The position numbers were made by a program, and so were the translations under genes. A model generated the notes under the pieces. That model was not told where the DNA came from, made no database searches, and saw nothing but the letters and a program-made list of their open reading frames with translations. Of a stretch of DNA of 64,000 bases, positions 17,348 to 23,483 are shown one piece after another; the stretch's first letter is position 1, and each line of letters begins with the position of its first letter. The DNA comes from Nocardia sienata NBRC 100364. Its GTDB lineage: Bacteria > Actinomycetota > Actinomycetes > Mycobacteriales > Mycobacteriaceae. Location: the NCBI RefSeq assembly GCF_001613205.1, contig NZ_BDBX01000032.1, positions 1-64,000 on the forward strand, read 5' to 3'.

Positions 17348-17524
17348 ATGGGCAAGGTCAAGGCGAGCGAGGTTTCGGGCCTCAAGCCGAAGAAGAAGTG
17401 CTGTCGTAAGAAGACGCGCTGCGTGAAATGCCCTGTGGTCATCATGCGGATGAAGAAACTGGAGGCCACAGGCGCCTCCGGTAAAGAGCTGAAGAAAGGT
17501 CTGAAGAAGGCGCGTGCCGCCTGA
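17348..17524 (+). CDS. Lys/Cys-rich microprotein of unknown function (58 aa)
   Basis: Very basic small protein: 18 Lys plus 5 Arg in 58 residues. A cysteine cluster, CCRKKTRCVKC at residues 18-28, could bind one Zn or an Fe-S centre. It ends in a Lys-rich amphipathic helix (GKELKKGLKKARAA). It is divergent from typA with its own promoter. Similar short basic proteins occur in related actinobacteria, but I know of no assigned role. Charge and cysteines suggest RNA or ribosome binding. Start 17348 is used; 17336 would add four residues. Confidence 0.75.
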   Translation: MGKVKASEVSGLKPKKKCCRKKTRCVKCPVVIMRMKKLEATGASGKELKKGLKKARAA

Positions 17525-17610
17525 GGGCCTGCGCCTTCGCTCCCGGCGTCCGCTACGGAAGTCGGATAGTCCGCGGTTGTAGGGGGTGAATTCCGGGGTA
17601 ATACGGCGGG

Positions 17611-17898
17611 ATGACCACAGCACTGCTCTCCGAGCCCGAGATCGCCGCGGCCCTGGAAACCCTGCCGGAATGGAGCCGGGCCGGTGACGCATTGACCCGC
17701 ACGGTCGAGGCCGCCACCTTTCCCGCCGGAATAGAACTCGTACGGCGGGTGGCCGATATCGCCGAATCGGCGAATCACCATCCCGATATCGATATCCGGT
17801 GGCGCAAGGTCACCTTCACCCTGTCCACGCATTCCGCGGGCGGGCTCACGGCACAGGACGTGGCGCTGGCCCGGGAGATAGATCGGCTGGCGTCGTAG
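17611..17898 (+). CDS. phhB: 4a-hydroxytetrahydrobiopterin dehydratase (PCD/PhhB, 95 aa)
   Basis: Pterin-4a-carbinolamine dehydratase fold, as in Rv1159A. The active-site signature NHHPDIDIRWRKV near residues 56-68 has the paired His and the later acidic and Trp residues. The second half (TFTLSTHSAGGLTAQDVALA) holds the third conserved His. The bacterial role is uncertain without a visible aromatic hydroxylase gene; it may be a moonlighting or pterin-recycling protein. Its last 53 nt overlap the 3' end of the convergent pimE. Confidence 0.92.
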   Translation: MTTALLSEPEIAAALETLPEWSRAGDALTRTVEAATFPAGIELVRRVADIAESANHHPDIDIRWRKVTFTLSTHSAGGLTAQDVALAREIDRLAS

Positions 17899-19195
17899 CG
17901 GTCCGGGCGGCCACGCGGCCCGCCCAGACGATCCAGCCGTAGCAGACCAGCGCGCCGAGCACGTAGACGGTGCCCAGCCAGGACCACACGCCCCAGCGGG
18001 AGATGGTCCAGATCGAATCCTGCAGGAACGAGAGCACCCACGGCGCGCCGATCAGCGCCGTCACCAGCCAGTATCCGGCCAGGAGCCGCGCGCCGGGAAC
18101 GGTCCGGTACGGCCCGTAGCGCAACCACAGGACAGTCGGCAGCAGCCAGCCCCAGTGGTGCGACCAGGAGATCGGCGAGACCAGTAGCCCGAACAACTGC
18201 ACGATCAGTACGGTGCCCAGCAGATCGTCGCGACGCAGTGCCCGCCACGCGCACCACCCCAGCGCCGCCGCCACCGCGACACCGGCGATCCACCAGGGCC
18301 CGGTACCCACATCGCTGCCCAGCAGCCGGCTCAGCGCGCCGCGCAGCGACTGGTTCCATACCGAGCCCACCGGCCCGATCCGGTCGGCGTCGCCGAGCAG
18401 GGTGCCGAAATAACGCCGCGTCTCCTCCGGATTGATCAGGAAACTGGCCGCCACGGTCAGGCCGAATACCACCGCCGACCAGACTGCGGCCGCCCAGCGG
18501 CGCCGCGCCACGAAATAGAGGCCGCTGATCGCGGGCGTCAGTTTGATACCCGCGACCGCGCCCACCAGGGTTCCCGACAGCCACCACCGGGAGCTGCGGA
18601 TCGCGACCATCACGCCGAGCATCAGGAAGACATTGACCTGCCCGTAGTCGATGGTGGTGCGCACCGGCTCGAACCAGAGTCCTACCGCCGTCCACGCCAC
18701 CATGGCGGTGCGCCACCGTGCTTCGCGCAGGGCGTCGGGTCCCAGCATCAATTCGAACGCGATCCGCACCACCCAGTACAGCGCGGCGACGATGGCGAAC
18801 AGCCACAGCATCGCGACCACCGTGAACGGCAGGAAGTGCAGCGGGAAGAACACGACCGCGGCGAACGGCGGATAGGTGAAGGGCAGCGGGAAATCCGGTG
18901 TCTTCTCGGCGTAGGTGAAGTCGTACAGATGGTCGGTGAGCAGGGCCGCCGACCCGTCGACATAGACGTGCAGGTCGACCAGGTTCATCCCGTTCGGGGT
19001 CAGCAGCATCCACAGCAGCCGCGCCAGTACGGTGATCCCGAGCGCCATCAGGGCCAGGCGAAACGGTACGAACCCCCGAATGTCGGTCCGGGCGCCGCTG
19101 GGCTGAGTCAATACACGAGCTTTCGAGTCGGTCCGGGCCGGCGGCCGGACCCGGTGCTGGTGGGCGCGTCGCCGGTTTTCCGGCCCGGAATACAT
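17846..19195 (-). CDS. pimE: Polyprenol-phosphate-mannose-dependent mannosyltransferase PimE (GT87, ~449 aa)
   Basis: Integral membrane alpha-1,2-mannosyltransferase that adds the fifth mannose to phosphatidylinositol mannoside (AcPIM4 to AcPIM5), using polyprenyl-phosphate mannose on the outer face of the membrane. About ten hydrophobic segments are seen. The first extracellular loop has NLVDLHVYVDG with the catalytic-type Asp; TPDFPLPFTYPPFAAVVFFP and SPISWSHHWGWLLP are family motifs. The gene lies next to phhB as in M. tuberculosis. The start is uncertain: the ATG at 19195 has GGTGGGG upstream, while a TTG at 19111 would give 421 residues. Confidence 0.88.
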   Translation of the reverse strand: MYSGPENRRRAHQHRVRPPARTDSKARVLTQPSGARTDIRGFVPFRLALMALGITVLARLLWMLLTPNGMNLVDLHVYVDGSAALLTDHLYDFTYAEKTPDFPLPFTYPPFAAVVFFPLHFLPFTVVAMLWLFAIVAALYWVVRIAFELMLGPDALREARWRTAMVAWTAVGLWFEPVRTTIDYGQVNVFLMLGVMVAIRSSRWWLSGTLVGAVAGIKLTPAISGLYFVARRRWAAAVWSAVVFGLTVAASFLINPEETRRYFGTLLGDADRIGPVGSVWNQSLRGALSRLLGSDVGTGPWWIAGVAVAAALGWCAWRALRRDDLLGTVLIVQLFGLLVSPISWSHHWGWLLPTVLWLRYGPYRTVPGARLLAGYWLVTALIGAPWVLSFLQDSIWTISRWGVWSWLGTVYVLGALVCYGWIVWAGRVAARTATTPADLSPGPAPRPVP

Positions 19196-19276
19196 TAACC
19201 CCACCGATTTCCGCGCGAACGCGAGCCTTTGCGGGCGCTGCGCGCGGCCGGCGGCAAACAGTGGGCACAGCATCCG

Positions 19277-19303
19277 GTAACCATCGGGCAACCGATGGGT
19301 TAC
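19277..19303. repeat. Inverted repeat between pimE and the secreted-protein gene
   Basis: GTAACCATCGG (19277-19287) and CCGATGGGTTAC (19292-19303) pair around a 4-nt loop with one bulged G. With no T-tract it is more likely an operator than a terminator. The rest of the 298-bp gap (19196-19493) shows only promoter-like AT-richer sequence near 19340-19370. Confidence 0.45.
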
Positions 19304-19493
19304 GAGTGCACATACGCCTCATTTTTCACACCAGTCACTCGCGTTGTTCGCTACTGTTCGGTAGCACAGCGAATCGGGGCTCGCAATCCCGACCCCGGTG
19401 CTGTACAACGCGCGTCAGTGTCCTTAGAGTGACCCCGAAACGACGGCTTTTCAGCGTCGCCCAGATGTACCCGAGGTAAGGACGGCTAGACCA

Positions 19494-20282
19494 GTGCTTC
19501 GCACCCGAGGATCGCGGATCGCAATGTCCGCGCTCGCCATTGCTGCGGGCGCCTCCCTCGTGGCGCCCGCGACGGCCGTCGCGGCCCCGGCCACCGAGGC
19601 GTCGGTGAGCAGCGTCCCGATGGTTCCCGAAGGGGTTCCCGTCGACGTTCTCGCCGCCCTTGCCCCGGCCATAGTCAACGCATCGGCTCCGGCGGCCAAG
19701 GACATCGCCGCGCCGGGCAGCCCGCAGGAGGCCATTCTGGCCCAGGCCCGGGCGCTGCTGGCCGCGGTGAATCTCCCCCCGCAGATCAAATCGACGCTGG
19801 AGCGGGTCATCACGTTCCTGGACGGCAGCGGCGGCGGCGGTCCCGAGATTCCCGAATCCGGGCCGGCGATCGCCCAGTTCCTGTACCCGACCATCGGGCA
19901 GGATTGCATCGCCCCGTCCGGTGATTCGGTCGGCACCGCCCTCGCCGTGCCCGGCCCGGCGCAGCTGCCGCCGCCCGGACCGGGCGTCGGTCAGACCGGT
20001 TTCGTGTTCACCGCGCTGGGCACCGAACGCCCGACGGCGGAACAGGCTCAGCCGATGATGGTGCAGTGGCGGAACCTGGACACCGGTGAATCGGGCTCGC
20101 AGCCGCTCACCGATGCGGCCAAGATCAACCCGGACGGCCCGGCCACCCTGTCGGCCATCGCGAACACCGGCACCGGCCGTATCGTCGCGGTGATCGGCGG
20201 TGGACTCACCACCCAGGCCACCGAGACCGAAACCCGCAGTTGCACCTTCATGCCGACCATCGGATTCTTCACGGTCGGCTGA
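19494..20282 (+). CDS. Secreted protein of unknown function (262 aa)
   Basis: Sec signal peptide: basic n-region RTRGSR, hydrophobic core AMSALAIAAGASLVAPATAVA, with cleavage likely after an A-x-A near residue 31. The mature part is Pro/Gly/Ala-rich in its middle (GSGGGGPEIPESGPA, PPPGPGVGQTG). Two cysteines, in GQDCIAPSG and TRSCTFMPT, probably form one disulfide. The C-terminal half (FVFTALGTERPTAEQ, MMVQWRNLDTGESG) looks like an Ig-like beta-sandwich. I recognise no family. GTG 19494 is used; ATG 19524 is the alternative. GGTAAGGA lies 12 nt upstream of the GTG. Confidence 0.7.
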   Translation: MLRTRGSRIAMSALAIAAGASLVAPATAVAAPATEASVSSVPMVPEGVPVDVLAALAPAIVNASAPAAKDIAAPGSPQEAILAQARALLAAVNLPPQIKSTLERVITFLDGSGGGGPEIPESGPAIAQFLYPTIGQDCIAPSGDSVGTALAVPGPAQLPPPGPGVGQTGFVFTALGTERPTAEQAQPMMVQWRNLDTGESGSQPLTDAAKINPDGPATLSAIANTGTGRIVAVIGGGLTTQATETETRSCTFMPTIGFFTVG

Positions 20283-20529
20283 GTCGACTACGGCACACCC
20301 GCCGCAGGGTCGGGGCCGCACGGTCCCGACCACGGACGCCGACGAGCGGAAACGGCTCGAGGATGTGCGCGCATCGCGCCTTCATCGGCTTGGGCGCCGC
20401 CGGCGCTCGAGGTCGCCGATCCCTCGGCTGTCCGCGCGAACGGCGAGTCGATGTGCGGCGCTCGCCCAGAGCGCGACCCGGCGCCGGAGCGTCGGTCCGG
20501 GGTGTACCGCGCGGCCCGCTCGGCTGTGG

Positions 20530-20535
20530 TAGACC
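20530..20535 (+). promoter_or_regulatory. Possible -10 element for the S-x-x repeat protein
   Basis: TAGACC, one base off TAnnnT, is followed by 6 nt and the ATG at 20542. No Shine-Dalgarno is present. The other 240 bp back to the previous stop show no distinct signal. Confidence 0.3.
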
Positions 20536-20541
20536 GGGTTG

Positions 20542-20892
20542 ATGGCGACTGTCGAAAGTTCGCGCAAGCCAGGCATCCGGAGCCGGGGCTCGTCCCGGTC
20601 GATTCTGTCGATCCGCTCCGAGGGGTCGATCCTGTCCATCGGCTCCGCGTACTCGATCCTGTCCATCGGGAGCGTGGGCTCGGTGCTGTCGATCGGGTCC
20701 ATCGGATCGTTCGGTTCGGCGATATCCAGCGGGTCCTTCCTGAGCCTCGGCTCGGCCCTGTCCGGGCTGTCCCGGTGGTCCCTGCTGTCCTGGAGGGGCG
20801 ATCACGCGAGTCCGGATACCCGACCCGGTCTGCGGGTGGTAGCCGACGAGCCCGATCTGCGGGAGTCCGCCACCCGCCACTGCCAGACCTGA
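20542..20892 (+). CDS. S-x-x tripeptide-repeat protein, unknown function (116 aa)
   Basis: Residues 14 to 83 carry serine at every third position without a break: 24 serines in register. Within this there is a nonapeptide sub-repeat, S-[IVF]-L-S-I-G-S-x-G, so the intervening positions alternate Ile/Leu/Val with Gly. A short basic N-terminus (ESSRKPGIRSRG) precedes it. After the repeat, RWSLLSWRGD leads into an acidic polar tail ending CQT. There is no signal peptide. The pattern suggests a solenoid or a packed helix with a serine stripe. The reading frame is supported because the period is exact in protein but imperfect at synonymous DNA positions. Convergent with the PH-domain genes. Confidence 0.65.
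   Translation: MATVESSRKPGIRSRGSSRSILSIRSEGSILSIGSAYSILSIGSVGSVLSIGSIGSFGSAISSGSFLSLGSALSGLSRWSLLSWRGDHASPDTRPGLRVVADEPDLRESATRHCQT
20581..20790 (+). repeat. 9-bp/27-bp tandem coding repeat
   Basis: The DNA beneath the S-x-x region repeats with a 9-bp step (TCN-NNN-NNN) and a clearer 27-bp unit, seen as TCGATCCTGTCCATCGG near 20628, 20655 and, diverged, 20682. Serine is written with TCG, TCC and AGC, so the protein periodicity is not just recent DNA slippage. Confidence 0.7.
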
Positions 20893-20986
20893 TATTCCGG
20901 AGCTTGCGCGCGGGCTGCCGGTTCTCCTCGGACCCGGGCAGTCCCGTGCGCGCGCCCGGATCGATTCAGGGCACGCCGGTCGCACC

Positions 20987-22636
20987 TCATATCTTCTGCC
21001 GACGGCCTGCCTCGGTGGCCGGGCCCCGATTCGCGACGCCGGCGGCGACACGATCCAGCACAGTCCAGGCCCGATCCAACGGTATGTCCTGGATCAGGTA
21101 GAGCTTCTGCCCCGCCGCCGTGGCGGCGCCCACCGTGGCCAGCCCCGCTCGGCGCTGCCAGAAGGTCTGCCGCACAGTCCAGCCGATGATGCCGGGGGCT
21201 TCGAGGCAGGTGCGTTCGCGGTCGAGGGAGCCGGCGCGGACGACCAGCCAGGTAGGGGAGCCGGCGGTGGCGGGGACGACCGCGTGACCGAGGCCGCGGT
21301 AGCGGTCCTCGGCGAGCAGCGCACCGATCGCGGCCAGGGCGACCGGCAGCAGCCACCACCACCCCGGGACCGGCCGGCCCGCGGCGTGTGCCGAGAACAG
21401 GGCCGCCGCGGCCAGCGGAACCGGCCAGCAGGCCCGGACGTAGCGGCGGCGCCGGGCGGCCGGGCCGTGCCGGGTGAGCGGAATATCGGCGAGGGCGGCC
21501 GGCGGTGCCGCGATCGCCGCATCGTCTGTGTTCGAGTGCGGACTCAGCAGCCGGGCCAGGGTCTGCTCGACCGCGGCGCGGGGGGATTGCGGCAGGATCT
21601 TCTGGCGCGGGTTCTCGCCGGTCATCACGGCTTCCAGTTGTGCGGCTCCGGCGAGGCGCAGCAGTAGCGGTTCACGGACCGTGGCGCCGCGCAATCGTGC
21701 GGTGTCGAGGGTGATACGGCGCAGCGTGAACAATCCGCGGCGGATCTGCAGGGTGCTGCCGTGATCGGTGACGCGGAGTCCGTAGTAGGTGGCGAGATAG
21801 TGGGCGCACGCTGCCACACTGACGGCGACCATCAGGGCGATCAGCGCCGCGAGGCCGGCCAGTAGCAGCGACAGCAGCCCGAAATCGCGCACCGCGTCGA
21901 CGGTGTCGTGGCCGATGCCGATCTCGGCCGCGCCGAATCCGAATTGAGCGGCCAGGCCGAGCGCCGAGGCGGCGAGCGCGAAACCGGTCAGCGACAGCGG
22001 CGCGTACCGGACCCAGCCCGGCTGCCAGTGGCCGATCTCCTCACCCTGCTCGGTCGCGGGGATCCCCGGCCCGGTGTCCCGGCCGGCGGGCAGGTGGGCC
22101 GGAGTGGGATCGCCGGCAGCGGGATGTGCCGTATGGGTGTGGGCCAGCAGTTGGGCGCGCAGCGGCCGGACGTGTGCGGCGGCGAGTGCGTCCAGCCTGA
22201 ATCGGTCGCGGGCGTCGGCTTCCTGGCCGGTGCCGATCACCACCACGGCCAGGCCCAGGATCCGGTGCAGCGGGTCGGCCTCGATATCCACCGACCGGAT
22301 CCGCGCCCGCGGCACCGCCAGTCGTTTGCGCCGGACCAGACCGGTGCGCAGTTCGACATGGGTCGGTCCGACCCGGTAGGTGGTGGTGAACCAGAGGGTG
22401 AGCGCGTAGGGGACCACGAACACCAGGCCCAGCAGGCTGTAGAGCGGGTTACCGGAACTGACACCCAGGATGACCGCGCCGATCACCGCGGGCAGGAACT
22501 TCACGATCTCCTGGATCGGATGGACCAGCAGCATCCGGCGATCCAGGCGTAGCCACGGCTCGTCGTCGCCCGGGACGTGGATGGTCTGCGGCTCGGCGGA
22601 CGGGGCCGGCGCGTCCGCCGGATGCGGTTCGGTCAT
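20987..22636 (-). CDS. bPH2-domain membrane protein, YdbT-like (549 aa)
   Basis: Membrane protein with repeated bacterial PH (bPH2) domains between pairs of transmembrane helices. An N-terminal helix pair (FLPAVIGAVILGVSSG, LYSLLGLVFVVPYALTLW) is followed by the PH strand block TTYRVGPTHVELRTGLVRRK and the motif IRSVDIEADPLHRILGLAVV. A second block lies around TYYGLRVTDHGSTLQIRRGL and TLDTARLRGATVREP. B. subtilis YdbST mediates resistance to antimicrobial peptides made by neighbours. The ATG overlaps the stop of the upstream ydbS-like gene by 4 nt, so the two act as a pair. Confidence 0.85.
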   Translation of the reverse strand: MTEPHPADAPAPSAEPQTIHVPGDDEPWLRLDRRMLLVHPIQEIVKFLPAVIGAVILGVSSGNPLYSLLGLVFVVPYALTLWFTTTYRVGPTHVELRTGLVRRKRLAVPRARIRSVDIEADPLHRILGLAVVVIGTGQEADARDRFRLDALAAAHVRPLRAQLLAHTHTAHPAAGDPTPAHLPAGRDTGPGIPATEQGEEIGHWQPGWVRYAPLSLTGFALAASALGLAAQFGFGAAEIGIGHDTVDAVRDFGLLSLLLAGLAALIALMVAVSVAACAHYLATYYGLRVTDHGSTLQIRRGLFTLRRITLDTARLRGATVREPLLLRLAGAAQLEAVMTGENPRQKILPQSPRAAVEQTLARLLSPHSNTDDAAIAAPPAALADIPLTRHGPAARRRRYVRACWPVPLAAAALFSAHAAGRPVPGWWWLLPVALAAIGALLAEDRYRGLGHAVVPATAGSPTWLVVRAGSLDRERTCLEAPGIIGWTVRQTFWQRRAGLATVGAATAAGQKLYLIQDIPLDRAWTVLDRVAAGVANRGPATEAGRRQKI

Positions 22637-23145
22637 GTGGCGTCACCGCGGTGACGCGCGGCGATCTCGGTCAACCGGGTCACTGTCTGCTCGGCCACCG
22701 CGCGGTCCAGCAGACTGATGTGTACCGCGCCCGCGGACGAGGCCGTGGTCACCGTGACCGTCGACAGGTCGAGGAGGCGTTCCAGCGGGCCGCGTTCGGT
22801 GTCCACGGTCTGCACCCGGGAGATCGGGGCCACCCGGCTCTCCTGGGTCAGCCAGCCGGACCGGGAGTAGACGGCGTCGCCGGTCACCTCCCAGCGGTGG
22901 ACCCGGTACCGCCAACGGGGCACCACGATCGAGGTGAGCACGGCCATCGGTACCGCGACCACCGCCACCGCCGCCTGCCAGGTCCGGCGATCGGGGTCGA
23001 AGACGACCCACCCGAGCAGCACGGCGAAGACGCCGAGCCACGACAGCGCGATCTGCACGGTCCACAGCGTCTTCGCGCGCGGACTGGGCCGCCACGAGGG
23101 ATCGGCGAGCACGTCGGGTGGTCGTGGCGGGCTGTCCGGCGACAT
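22633..23145 (-). CDS. bPH2-domain membrane protein, YdbS-like (170 aa)
   Basis: First gene of the PH-domain pair. Two transmembrane helices (IALSWLGVFAVLLGWVVF; QAAVAVVAVPMAVLTSIVV) are followed by one bPH2 domain: YRVHRWEVTGDAVYSRSGWL, then the conserved SRVQTVDTERGPLERLLDLS and a terminal VTVTTASSAG strand. Overlaps ydbT by 4 nt (ATGA). No clear ribosome site precedes the ATG at 23145. Confidence 0.82.
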   Translation of the reverse strand: MSPDSPPRPPDVLADPSWRPSPRAKTLWTVQIALSWLGVFAVLLGWVVFDPDRRTWQAAVAVVAVPMAVLTSIVVPRWRYRVHRWEVTGDAVYSRSGWLTQESRVAPISRVQTVDTERGPLERLLDLSTVTVTTASSAGAVHISLLDRAVAEQTVTRLTEIAARHRGDAT

Positions 23146-23483
23146 ATATTCATCGTCGCACGGTTCGACGTGCGGCCGGCCGGCCGCGGATCGGCGACCA
23201 CCGAGCGCTTACCGCGACGTGCCCCTGCTCGGGACGGTCGAGATGCACGTCTGCTCGAACCCTTCCGGCCCCGCCGGATGGTCGGCAGCCGTGGCCGGGG
23301 CCCGACCCGGTTCCAGAGCGACGAAGTGACGAAGCGCAGCGACCGATCGGCGGAGTGGACAACCGTGGGCACCATGGCCTCCAGGTGCCCGGAGCCGCCG
23401 GCGCAGCCCCGACCTGCACGGAATAGCCCGAGACGCACCGCGGTTGTGAACGCTCGACGACCTGGGAGGAGACAGTTCCGGAT
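23146..23483. other. 338-bp gap between divergent ydbS and fbiC
   Basis: No convincing gene. Open frames here lack codon bias or known motifs. It must hold both promoters. AGGAG at 23467-23471 is the ribosome site for fbiC. A short inverted repeat, CGCAC..GTGCG, sits near the ydbS end. Confidence 0.5.

Noticed and set aside
20581..20790. CRISPR-like array
   Set aside because: The 9/27-bp repeat is continuous, coding and has no unique spacers.
20269..21051. Minus-strand frame opposite the S-x-x gene with its own repeat (MDRID/PIDRI type)
   Set aside because: It is a necessary mirror of the same DNA repeat. It has no start signal and unrelated low-complexity flanks; the sense frame has cleaner periodicity and a Trp-containing cap.
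23118..23426. Small gene between ydbS and fbiC
   Set aside because: Open frame lacks codon bias, ribosome site and recognisable sequence; Arg/Pro/Gly-rich like other shadow frames.
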